DNA from: Myxococcus guangdongensis | GTDB lineage: Bacteria > Myxococcota > Myxococcia > Myxococcales > Myxococcaceae | NCBI RefSeq assembly: GCF_024198255.1 | Contig: NZ_JAJVKW010000007.1 | Location: 372,001 to 436,000, forward strand | Direction: 5' to 3' | Length of the DNA: 64,000 nt | In this document: positions 53,587-61,230 of the stretch, in pieces | How positions within the stretch are numbered: the first letter of the stretch is position 1 | Layout of the letters: every line of letters begins with the position of its first letter | Notes under the pieces: model-generated | Told to the model about the DNA's origin: nothing | What the model saw: only the letters and a program-made list of their open reading frames with translations | The model's database searches: none | Translations under genes and position numbers: made by a program

Positions 53587-54258
53587 TCAACCGTCCAGGC
53601 CGAGCGTGATGACCAGACACCCGGTGCTCGTACGCACCTCGGGAGAGTCCTCCGCGCCCACGAAGAATGCCGCCGGGGCCACGAACCGCGTCCCCTCGAC
53701 GTCCAGCTCGCCCTCGAGCAACAGCGCCGCCTCGCGTCCCCTCGGCCGCGCCGCCCAGGCCCACTGGCCGCCCGCCACCAGCCGCACCCAGATGGCGCCA
53801 CCCGCTCCGCCACCCGGCGACGCCAGGTGCACGCCGGGCGAGCACTCCACCCAATCACCCTCCGAGGGAACCGTCGTTCCCCGGGAGGCCGCCTCCACGC
53901 CCCGGTGCACGGCGAGGAAGCGCTCCACCAGTCCGAGGATGTCCTCGATCTGGAAGGGCTTCACCAGGATGCCGTCGGGCACATAAGGACGCAGCGCCCG
54001 CGCCACTTCCTCCGGGGACGCCGCGCTGACGATGGCCACCGCCTGGCGCCCCTTCCGAGCCGCCTCCAGCACGGCCCGCCCGCCCGCCTCGCTGCCGCCG
54101 ATGCGCAGGTCCGTGAGCACCAGCTCGAAGCGCTCCTGGGAGAGGACCTCCAACGCCTGGGCCACGTCACCCACCGAGCGGACCTCCGCCAGGTCGGCGA
54201 TCAACTCGCCCATTCCTTCCCGGAGGCTCGCGTCGTCCTCGACCAGCAGAACCTTCAT
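53587..54258 (-). CDS. Response regulator with receiver domain and cupin-like output
   Basis: 223 residues. Receiver domain 1-115: acidic pair D8/D9, phospho-acceptor D50 (LVLTDLR), S78 and K100 (ILVKPFQ), all canonical. The C-terminal 90 residues have the cupin pattern, with short beta strands such as WVECSPGVHLASPGGG, RPRGREAALLLEGELDVEGTRFVAPAAFFV and STGCLVITLGL. There is no DNA-binding or enzyme domain. The cupin label is from strand pattern and ChrR-like appearance. ATG at 54258. It precedes the RsmB-like gene by 9 nt; no histidine kinase is nearby. Confidence 0.82.
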   Translation of the reverse strand: MKVLLVEDDASLREGMGELIADLAEVRSVGDVAQALEVLSQERFELVLTDLRIGGSEAGGRAVLEAARKGRQAVAIVSAASPEEVARALRPYVPDGILVKPFQIEDILGLVERFLAVHRGVEAASRGTTVPSEGDWVECSPGVHLASPGGGAGGAIWVRLVAGGQWAWAARPRGREAALLLEGELDVEGTRFVAPAAFFVGAEDSPEVRTSTGCLVITLGLDG

Positions 54259-54357
54259 CTCGGGGTTTCTCCGACGCCCCTGACGGGAGCACGTCCTCCA
54301 CACTCCCGGGCAGGGGGGCCGCCCAGCGGATGCTGGCAGCCCGCCCCTCGCGGGAAG

Positions 54358-54443
54358 TGGCCCTCCCCGGACTCGAACCGGGACGCGGGGTCAGCCGCAG
54401 CGGATTTTGAGTCCGCCTCGTCTACCAATTTCGACAGAGGGCC
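54358..54443 (-). tRNA. tRNA-Leu (anticodon CAA)
   Basis: 86 nt on the minus strand. Acceptor GGCCCTC / GAGGGCC, D arm with GTAGACG, anticodon stem GCGGA/TCCGC with loop CTCAAAA (anticodon CAA, reads UUG). It has the long variable arm typical of leucine tRNA (TGCGGCTGACCCCGC) and the T arm CCGGTTCGAGTCCGG. CCA is not encoded. Confidence 0.97.
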
Positions 54444-54539
54444 GTTTGTTGCTGAAGCGGCCAGACGTATACCGCGATGGCCGCGCGGATGCATCCGAAG
54501 ATTGCGGTGCTGCACGTACATCGCTATGAGGGCCCCCGC

Positions 54540-55289
54540 ATGTACAACCTTCTTATCTCGCTGGCAGTGGGAATCGTGGTCGCGCTGCTGGTGAAGCTCG
54601 CCAACTTCTCCATCTGGGCCGGGCTCGTCCCGGGCCTCATCGCGGCCGTCGTCACCTTCTTCTTCCTGGGTCGCCGGGTCGCCGGGCAGATCCAGGCGCT
54701 CATGACGACGGTGCAGGCGGACCTCCAGTCCCAGCCCACGAGCAAGAAGGACGCCGAGGGCCGGGTGGATCGCGCGGTGAAGACGCTGGAGAAGGGCCTC
54801 GCCTTCGACAAGTGGCAGTTCATGGTGGGGCCGGAGATCCACGCGCAGATTGGAATGTTGAAGTACATGGTGAAGGACCTGGACGGCGCGCTGGTCCACT
54901 TCAAGAAGGGCAGCTCGCGCAACTACATGGCCAAGGCCATGGAGGGCGCCCTGTACTTCCAGCGCAATGACACCCCGGCCATGAAGGCGGCCTTCGAGGC
55001 GGCGGCCAAGAGCGGGAAGAAGGAGGCCATCGTCTGGGCGGTGTACGCCTGGTGCCTCCTGCAGAAGAAGGAGAAGGACGAGGCCCTCCGGGTGCTCGGC
55101 CGCGGGGTGGAGGAGAACCCCAAGGACGAGAAGCTCAAGGCCAGCCTCGCCCAGCTCCAGAACGACAAGCGCCTGAAGATGAAGCCCTACGAGCCCATGT
55201 GGTGGCAGTTCGGCCTGGAGACCCCGCCGATGATGCCCCCCATGGGTGGCGGTGGCGGCCGGCGCATGCAGTTCGTTACCCGACGTTGA
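54540..55289 (+). CDS. Two-helix membrane protein with a helical, TPR-like cytoplasmic region
   Basis: 249 residues. Two adjacent N-terminal helices (LLISLAVGIVVALLVKLA and IWAGLVPGLIAAVVTFFFLG) are followed by a charged helical region with repeat-like helix pairs (YMVKDLDGALVHFKKG, YAWCLLQKKEKDEALRVLGRG). The end is Met/Pro/Gly-rich (PPMMPPMGGGGG). The ATG at 54540 has GAGGG eight bases upstream; an in-frame ATG at 54477 adds an unlikely extension. Family unknown; probably a scaffold. Confidence 0.8.
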   Translation: MYNLLISLAVGIVVALLVKLANFSIWAGLVPGLIAAVVTFFFLGRRVAGQIQALMTTVQADLQSQPTSKKDAEGRVDRAVKTLEKGLAFDKWQFMVGPEIHAQIGMLKYMVKDLDGALVHFKKGSSRNYMAKAMEGALYFQRNDTPAMKAAFEAAAKSGKKEAIVWAVYAWCLLQKKEKDEALRVLGRGVEENPKDEKLKASLAQLQNDKRLKMKPYEPMWWQFGLETPPMMPPMGGGGGRRMQFVTRR

Positions 55290-55696
55290 TCCGCGGCGAC
55301 CGGACAGGAGTGGAGGGTGCTCCCACCCTCCTCCGTCCGGGAATTCCTACCGGTTCTCCACGACGCACGCTGGAACGACTTCCGCCCTCCTCCCCCTGGC
55401 GGCGCCGCGCGCGCGTGCAACCCCCTGAAATGACGTCCGCTCGGATGCCCTCCCCGAGGGCATGCAGCTTGCTCCTCGCCCACGCGCGTCGATGGGGGTG
55501 ACTCCCCGTCGGCCAGGGCGATGGGCTTGGCGGCCGGAGGTCTCGGGTGAAGGTTGCGGGAGGCGGTGGGTGCTCGCGGGACCGGGAGGCGGCGGATGCG
55601 CCCGGGGCGCAAGGGCGGCGGGAGCACCTGGTGGGGCGTGGCGGCCGGGACCTCGGGTCCGCCAATCATCAGGAGCGCAACGAAGCGGAGAGGTTC
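55290..55696. other. Gap between the TPR-like and GGDEF genes
   Basis: 407 bp without a credible gene. It begins with a terminator hairpin, and the right part should hold the promoter of the GGDEF operon, though no clear boxes are seen. Confidence 0.35.
55300..55340 (+). terminator. Terminator hairpin after the TPR-like gene
   Basis: Long arms CCGGACAGGAGTGGAGGGTG / CACCCTCCTCCGTCCGG with two small bulges, 11 bp after the stop codon. Confidence 0.7.
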
Positions 55697-56653
55697 ATGC
55701 AACGGCGAGGGCGCACCTCGGAGCGGTCCCTCCTCCTGGTCATCGAGGACGACGCGAGCGTGCTGGAGAGCCTGTCGGACCTGCTCGCCTCGCGTTTCGA
55801 CGTGCTGGGAGCGGCGGACGCGGGCGTGGGGTTGGAGCTGGCGAGGGAACATCGGCCGGACCTGGTCCTGCTGGACAGGTTCCTGCCCAGCGGGGATGGG
55901 CTGGCGGTCCTGGAGGCGCTGCAGGAGGACTCCCGGACGGAGTCCACCCCGGTCATCTTCCTGACCGGGGACGCGGACGAGGCCACCCTGGAGCGCTGCC
56001 TGGAGATGGGCGCCGTGGACTTCATCCACAAGCCGGCGAGCGCGAGGGAGCTCATGGCACGGATCGACCGGGCGCTGCGGCAGAGTGAACAGCAGCGGCG
56101 GCTGCAGATCCTCGCCCAGACGGATGCCCTCACGGGGCTGGCGAACTTCCGGGCGCTCACCGTGCGGCTGGAGGAGGAGCTCCGGCGGGCCCAGCGCTAC
56201 GGCTATCCGTTGAGCGTGGTGGTCATCGACCTGGACCACCTGAAGGCCATCAACGACGGCATGGGCCACGACGTGGGCAACCGGGCCATCCTCGCGCTGG
56301 CCAACCAGCTCAAGGGCAACCTGCGCGAGTCGGACTTCGCGGCGCGCTTCGGCGGCGACGAGTTCGTGGCGCTCCTCCCCCACCAGACGGCGTTGGAGGC
56401 GGCGGTGTTCGCCGAGCGCATCCGCGCCGGGCTGCGCTCCGTGGGCGTGCAGAAGAGCGACGGCCGCCCCGCCTCCTTCGGGTTGAGCGTGAGCGTGGGC
56501 ATCGCGGACCACACATTGGAAACACCCCGGGACGACACCGAGGGGCTGATGAAGGCCGCCGACGCGGCCCTCTACGAGGCCAAGCGCGAGGGGCGCGACC
56601 GGGTGGTGGTGTTCGGCCGTCCGGCCATGGCGCCTTCCGTGCAACGACACTGA
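55697..56653 (+). CDS. Diguanylate cyclase response regulator (REC-GGDEF)
   Basis: 318 residues. The receiver has the acidic pair in VIEDDA, phospho-acceptor D60 (LVLLDRF), T90 and K112. The GGDEF domain has an intact active site FGGDEF (219-223) and an inhibitory I-site RESD (210-213). It should make c-di-GMP when phosphorylated, with product inhibition. The ATG at 55697 has GGAGAGG upstream. The next gene, also carrying a receiver, starts 47 bp downstream, so they probably form one operon. Confidence 0.93.
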   Translation: MQRRGRTSERSLLLVIEDDASVLESLSDLLASRFDVLGAADAGVGLELAREHRPDLVLLDRFLPSGDGLAVLEALQEDSRTESTPVIFLTGDADEATLERCLEMGAVDFIHKPASARELMARIDRALRQSEQQRRLQILAQTDALTGLANFRALTVRLEEELRRAQRYGYPLSVVVIDLDHLKAINDGMGHDVGNRAILALANQLKGNLRESDFAARFGGDEFVALLPHQTALEAAVFAERIRAGLRSVGVQKSDGRPASFGLSVSVGIADHTLETPRDDTEGLMKAADAALYEAKREGRDRVVVFGRPAMAPSVQRH

Positions 56654-56700
56654 GCGCGGGCACGACGCAGCAGGCGACGGCGGGAAGCAAGAGGGCGCGG

Positions 56701-58440
56701 ATGATTCTGGGCAACAGGCTGACGAGCGGTTCGAGGGTTGCGGTCGTCGGAGGCGGTATCGCGGGTGCGGGGCTGGCGGCCTCGCTGCTCTTCAATGGCA
56801 GGGCGCGGGGGCTGACGCTCGATGTGCGCGTCTACTCGGGTGGCCTGTCGGAGCGCACCGCGCCGCCCGCCGTGCTGACGCCGGAGTGTCGCTCGCGGCT
56901 GGCCGCGCTGGGCTGTCGCATCCCCACCGAGTGGCGCGCCCACGAGCTGCGCGGCGTGGAGATCATCTCCGAGGGGCGGCGCGAGCTGCTCCCCTCCGCT
57001 CCCGGTGGCCTCTGGGTGGTGGACGGCTGGCCGCAAGGACAAGGCGGCCTGGCGCAGGTGCGGGACGTGCTGGCCACGGCGGCCAGCGCCCAGGGCGCGC
57101 GCTTCCTCGAGCGGCACGTGGACCGGGTGGAGCGTCAGCCCGCGGCCCCCGATGCGCCGGCGTCCGTGCGAGGCGCGGGCCCCCTGGTGGTCCGAGCCCA
57201 GGGAGGCGGCGAGCGCTTCCACGCGGTGGCCCTGGCGGGGGGCGCGGGTCCCCTGATGGGCGACAACTTCTTCCCGGGCTTCCGGCCGGCGCCGATGATG
57301 CCCGCGGTGCAGGCGCGGCTGCGGCATGCGTCGTCGCGGCTGGAGATTGCTCCGGTGGCGCGCCTCTGGGTGGCGCCGCTTCCCACGGTGGATGGGTTGT
57401 TCCTCCTGCCGGGCGCGGACTCCGTCTATGCGCTGGCCTTCGGGCCCGCGGTGACGCCCGCCGACCTGTGCCAGGCGCTGATGATGGCCTCGCGGGATGG
57501 GCTGCTCGAGGAGGGCTTCGAGCTGGCGGCGCTGGAGACCACGCGGCTGCCCTTCGGGCCCGGGCGCACGCTGGTGGCCCCGGGACAGATTGCCGTGGGT
57601 CCGGCGGCCTTCGGGCATCCGCTGCAGGTGGGGCTGTCGGAGACGCTGGCCTCGTGCAGCCGGGCCGCGGTGGCGCTGCTGGACGGCGGGCTGGATGCGG
57701 GGGCCCTGGAGCGCCGGTATGTGCGCGAGGGCCTGTGCGAGTTGATGGAGGACGCGTCGGCCGGAGCCCGCGCGGTGGGCTGGCTGCGACGCGCCGGCAA
57801 GCGGGCGCCCTCCGCCTTCGTGGCGGCGAAGGGGCGGCGCACGTCGGTGGGTGTCTATGGCGGTGGCGTGCTGGGATTGAACGCGCCCACGCCGCTGGCC
57901 CTGTTGGGCGCCGTGCGCTGGGCGGGCCTGCGCGAGACGATGAGCAACTGGCTGCGGATGTCGCTGGAGCCGGTGCCGCTGGCCATCCCGGAGCTGGAGC
58001 CGGACCTGTACTACGTGGTGGATGACGACGCGGATGCGCGCGAGGCGCTCACCGCGCTCCTGGAGAGCACGGGGGCCAAGGTCGTCTCCTTCGCGGATGA
58101 GCTCGCGTTGTTCTGCGCGGTGGCGCGGAGGCCTCCGACGGCCATCGTCCTCGACGTGGTGCTGCACTGGGTGGATGGGCTGCGCCTGTGCGAGGGCTTG
58201 AAGCAGCATCCCCTCACGCGCAACACGCGGGTGGTGGTGATGAGCGGGTTGAACCGGCCGCACGTGCGTCAGCGCGCGCTCGACGCGGGGGCGGAGGCCT
58301 TCCTGCCCAAGCCCGTGGACCCGGAGCTGCTGCTGCGCATCCTCACGGGCCGCCTCACGTCGTCCACCAGCGCGAACGAGGTGCTCACGCCCCTGCCCCC
58401 GAGCGACACGGGCGCATCGGACCGCTACGCCGCTTATTAG
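56701..58440 (+). CDS. FAD-dependent oxidoreductase-like protein fused to a C-terminal receiver domain
   Basis: 579 residues. Residues 1-430 look like a flavoprotein: dinucleotide-binding VAVVGGGIAGAGLAASLL (13-30), further Gly-rich elements and a C-terminal GVYGGGVLGLNAPTPLALL region where FAD-binding folds close. Residues 438-560 are a receiver domain: D441-D443 acidic cluster, phospho-acceptor D485 (IVLDVVL), S515 (VMSG) and K537 (LPKPVD), so phosphorylation should be possible. The end is Ser/Thr-rich and not obviously functional. The substrate of the flavoprotein part is unknown. It follows the REC-GGDEF gene closely. Confidence 0.85.
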   Translation: MILGNRLTSGSRVAVVGGGIAGAGLAASLLFNGRARGLTLDVRVYSGGLSERTAPPAVLTPECRSRLAALGCRIPTEWRAHELRGVEIISEGRRELLPSAPGGLWVVDGWPQGQGGLAQVRDVLATAASAQGARFLERHVDRVERQPAAPDAPASVRGAGPLVVRAQGGGERFHAVALAGGAGPLMGDNFFPGFRPAPMMPAVQARLRHASSRLEIAPVARLWVAPLPTVDGLFLLPGADSVYALAFGPAVTPADLCQALMMASRDGLLEEGFELAALETTRLPFGPGRTLVAPGQIAVGPAAFGHPLQVGLSETLASCSRAAVALLDGGLDAGALERRYVREGLCELMEDASAGARAVGWLRRAGKRAPSAFVAAKGRRTSVGVYGGGVLGLNAPTPLALLGAVRWAGLRETMSNWLRMSLEPVPLAIPELEPDLYYVVDDDADAREALTALLESTGAKVVSFADELALFCAVARRPPTAIVLDVVLHWVDGLRLCEGLKQHPLTRNTRVVVMSGLNRPHVRQRALDAGAEAFLPKPVDPELLLRILTGRLTSSTSANEVLTPLPPSDTGASDRYAAY

Positions 58441-58467
58441 TCACGCGAGGCGTCGGCGCGAAACAAG

Positions 58468-58499
58468 AGGGCACGGCGACCGGGAGGTCACCGTGCCCT
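58468..58499. terminator. Terminator after the flavoprotein-REC gene
   Basis: Arms AGGGCACGGCGACC / GGTCACCGTGCCCT (one mismatch) with a GGGA loop, followed by TTTCG. It also serves the convergent HdeD-like gene. Confidence 0.8.
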
Positions 58500-58526
58500 T
58501 TCGATTGAGATTCGGCGTGTCGGGTC

Positions 58527-59117
58527 TCAGGACGAGACGGTGGCGCCGCGCATCGCGCGACGCAGTTCCAGGGAGCCCGCCATGAGCGCGATGCCGCGCA
58601 TGAGGATGGAGATTCCCACCAGGGTGCCCACCAGCCACACCGCGGAGATGGGCCACTGGGCCATCACGATGACGCCCAGCGCGATGGAGATGGCGCCATA
58701 GGCGAAGTCCCAGCCCCACCTCGGATAGCGGTCCATCAGCGACGTCACCACGTGGAAGATGCCGCTCGCGAAGAAGTACCCCGCGAGCAGGAGCGTCAGC
58801 GCCCCCAGGCCCGCGGCGGGTTTCATCAGGACGAAGATGCCGACCACGGTGGAGAGCACACCGTTGAGCAGGTAGAGCCAGAACGGTCCGCCCGACTTCC
58901 GCACGCGGAAGGACGAGACGATCTCCGCGATGCCAGTCCCCGCGAGCAGCGCGCCGAAGAGGATGACGGAGACCAGGCTGGTGATGAACGAGGACCCCAG
59001 CGCCACCAGGCCCAGAATCGCCATCAGCACGCCGAGGACGAAGGGAGGACCCCAAGCCGCCGAGGCAGCTCTTCCCCCTTCGCCTGAGAGGGTGTCACGT
59101 CTGAACTGTGTCTCCAT
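58527..59117 (-). CDS. HdeD-family membrane protein
   Basis: 196 residues with about six helices in pairs (FVLGVLMAILGLVALGSSF, LVSVILFGALLAGTGIAEIV, WLYLLNGVLSTVVGIFVLM, FASGIFHVVTSLMDRYP). This is the HdeD fold, linked to acid resistance in E. coli and otherwise of unknown mechanism. ATG at 59117 after GGAGCGGAG; the open frame further upstream to 59240 is not family-like. Confidence 0.88.
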   Translation of the reverse strand: METQFRRDTLSGEGGRAASAAWGPPFVLGVLMAILGLVALGSSFITSLVSVILFGALLAGTGIAEIVSSFRVRKSGGPFWLYLLNGVLSTVVGIFVLMKPAAGLGALTLLLAGYFFASGIFHVVTSLMDRYPRWGWDFAYGAISIALGVIVMAQWPISAVWLVGTLVGISILMRGIALMAGSLELRRAMRGATVSS

Positions 59118-59265
59118 GTCGCTCCGCTCCCGCGTCGAGAAAGGATTCAGCGGCGAACATGGGTGCCTCACGTCATGGGGACAACATCGCGCCTTCCCGT
59201 CCCCTCCCCTCCTCGTCTCTCCCTTGGAGGCAGGCTCCACCTACAGGGTCCGAGACACCGAGGCC

Positions 59266-60180
59266 TCACCCGGGTGACCGCGGCGCGAAGTCGCGGAGCG
59301 CGGCATACGGAGGCTGGACGAAGACGGCGCCCACCTCCTTCCGGAACCAGGTGAGCTGACGCTTGGCGTACCGGCGGGTCTCCTGCGCCGTGTCGTGAAT
59401 GGCCTCCGCGACGCTCATGCGTCCCTCCACCACCGCGCGCGCCTGCACGTAGCCCACGCTGCGCATGGGGGCCGCCTCCGCGTAACCCCGCTCCATCAAC
59501 GCGCGCGCCTCGTCCACCAACCCCGCGGCGAACATGGCCTCGGTGCGTGCGTTGATGCGCGTGTACAGGTCCTCGCGAGGAGGCTCCAGGACGAACAGGC
59601 GGAAGGGATATCGGTCCGGGAGGAAGGCGTGGGCCTTGCGGAACTCCGAGGCGGGCACGCCCGTCTGCGCGTGGATCTCCAGCGCCCTGACGACTCGCAC
59701 CAGGTCCTGGGCCGGTAGCTTCGCGGCCGTCTCCGGGTCCACCGCCGCCAGCCTTCGGTGAACGGCCTCCCGTCCCTGCTCGGCCGCGAGCGCCTCCATC
59801 TCGGCACGCAGCGCGGGGAGCGCCCCCGGAGCCTCCACCACGCCATGCAGCAGGATGCGCAGGTACAGCCCCGTCCCGCCCACGACGACGACAGGCCGCC
59901 CACGGTCCGTGATGTCCGCGATGGCCGCGTCCGCGCGGCGCTGGTACTCGGCGGCCGAGAACGACTCCTGAGGGTCCACCACGGACAGCAGGTGGTGCGG
60001 CACCGCCGCGAGCTCCTCCACGGAGGGCTTCGCGGTGCCGATGTCGAAGTGCCGGTACACCTGCTGCGAGTCGGCGCTGACAATCTCCGCACCCAGGCGG
60101 CGCGCCAGCTCGATGCCCAGCGCCGTCTTCCCAGATGCCGTCGGCCCCGCGACCACCGTCAACACCGGCCCCTCACCCAT
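59266..60180 (-). CDS. miaA: tRNA dimethylallyltransferase
   Basis: 304 residues. P-loop AGPTASGKTALGIELA, then VSADSQQVYRHFDIGTAKPS, DPQESFSAAEYQRRAD, GGTGLYLRILLHG and the DRYPFRLFVLEPPREDLY region, all typical. It adds an isopentenyl group to A37 of tRNAs reading UNN codons. Its ATG lies within the last codons of the HprK-like gene (8-bp overlap), so it is translated with that gene. Confidence 0.97.
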   Translation of the reverse strand: MGEGPVLTVVAGPTASGKTALGIELARRLGAEIVSADSQQVYRHFDIGTAKPSVEELAAVPHHLLSVVDPQESFSAAEYQRRADAAIADITDRGRPVVVVGGTGLYLRILLHGVVEAPGALPALRAEMEALAAEQGREAVHRRLAAVDPETAAKLPAQDLVRVVRALEIHAQTGVPASEFRKAHAFLPDRYPFRLFVLEPPREDLYTRINARTEAMFAAGLVDEARALMERGYAEAAPMRSVGYVQARAVVEGRMSVAEAIHDTAQETRRYAKRQLTWFRKEVGAVFVQPPYAALRDFAPRSPG

Positions 60181-61069
60181 GTCGCGATGCTCCCAACGCA
60201 GCCCTCACCACGGTGACAGCGGAGTCGTCCCGCGAGAACACCAACCGCGCGGACTCTACCTCGGACAACAACCGTCCCGCGGACGCCAGCATCGCGGCCC
60301 TGCCCGCCGGGGAAGCCTCGGGCAGCAACACATTGTGCACCAGCATCCGCCCCGTCTCTCCCCCACCCTGACGCTCCCACCGTGAGCTCGAATCCCACGC
60401 CAGCGTCCCCACCGCCCCCAGCCTCGCCTCACCAGGGAAGCCCACGTTCCACGGCGTCCCGGCGGCCCGCCACGTCCCAGGGGACTCCGGCCATATCGCG
60501 ACCAGCTCGTCCGAGAGCAGTGACTCCCCCGCCCCCATCCACAGCCCCCCCAGCGTGCTCTTGCCAGCGCCCGAGTGCCCCGTGAACAGCGCCGCGACCC
60601 CGTCATGGACGAGCCCCACGCCGTGCACCAACAGGCCTCCACGCCGGGCAAGCTCCGCCGCCAGCATCACGCGAAGGACCACCTCCACGGGGAACCGCCC
60701 CGCGCCCACCACCGTGCCTCGCGCGCCACTCGCATCGATGCGGGCCGAGTAGTCCTCACCCTCGAGCACCAGCACGCCATCCTCCGCGCGCCAGGGTCTG
60801 GGAATCTCGCGCGTCACCGGCTCCGCGGACGGCACTTCGGGCGGACGCACCTCCAACCGGGAGGCGCGAGCCCCCACCGGAGGCTCGTCGACGATGAAGC
60901 CCGCGAGCGAGCGCCGGAGCAGCTCCTGGACGCGGGCTTCTGGAACATGAAGTCCCACCGTCCAGCCCGCCAGCGTGAGCCAGGGGCCGGACGTCTCCTG
61001 CGAATCATTGAGGCGGCCCGAGCGCCGGGGACCGGACGGGCCGGCTCCCGACGAGCTCAGGGCGTGCAC
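60173..61069 (-). CDS. HprK-like serine kinase domain protein
   Basis: 298 residues from a GTG at 61069, which overlaps the end of the preceding small gene by 13 bp. The P-loop GHSGAGKST (164-172) and LLSDELVAI (about 184-192) match the HprK/PEP carboxykinase-like fold. The N-terminal 160 residues do not look like the usual HprK N-terminal domain. No HPr, EIIA or PTS genes are nearby, so the classical HPr kinase role is unlikely. In lasso-peptide and related clusters such stand-alone kinases modify peptides, and the neighbouring 57-residue peptide is a candidate target. That is inference from context. Confidence 0.82.
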   Translation of the reverse strand: MHALSSSGAGPSGPRRSGRLNDSQETSGPWLTLAGWTVGLHVPEARVQELLRRSLAGFIVDEPPVGARASRLEVRPPEVPSAEPVTREIPRPWRAEDGVLVLEGEDYSARIDASGARGTVVGAGRFPVEVVLRVMLAAELARRGGLLVHGVGLVHDGVAALFTGHSGAGKSTLGGLWMGAGESLLSDELVAIWPESPGTWRAAGTPWNVGFPGEARLGAVGTLAWDSSSRWERQGGGETGRMLVHNVLLPEASPAGRAAMLASAGRLLSEVESARLVFSRDDSAVTVVRAALGASRHG

Positions 61070-61230
61070 TCCGACTCGCCGGGGATGTTGCACTGGGACA
61101 TCGCCGCGAGCGCGACGAAGGGCTGCTCCCACAGGATGGCGGGCGCCTCGTAGCGAGGCGTGGCAGCGGACGCCGAAGACGTCTCCACCGCCGGGGACTG
61201 CGTGGCCGAGGGGGTCGAGGGATTGTTCAC
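61057..61230 (-). CDS. 57-residue peptide with YxxP leader-like motif, candidate precursor peptide
   Basis: 57 residues, GTG start overlapping the stop of the large upstream gene (GTGA) and ending inside the start of the kinase gene. After a Ser/Thr/Ala/Pro-rich 25-residue start come RYEAPAILWEQPF, then a short spacer and SQCNIPGESECTP at the C-terminus, with two Cys and two Ser/Thr. A YxxP element in the leader is typical of precursor peptides recognised by RRE domains, as in lasso peptides. No lasso cyclase, protease or RRE gene is seen, so the biosynthetic class is open. Both ends are translationally coupled to neighbours. Confidence 0.6.
   Translation of the reverse strand: MNNPSTPSATQSPAVETSSASAATPRYEAPAILWEQPFVALAAMSQCNIPGESECTP

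Noticed and set aside
55547-55696. N-terminal extension of the GGDEF protein
   Set aside because: The 50 extra residues (Gly/Arg/Asp-rich) have no receiver character; the ATG at 55697 has a good ribosome site and begins just before the receiver domain.
60173-61069. Classical HPr kinase/phosphorylase
   Set aside because: Only the kinase core motif is shared; there are no HPr, EI or EII genes nearby, and the N-terminal region does not match the normal HprK N-terminal domain.
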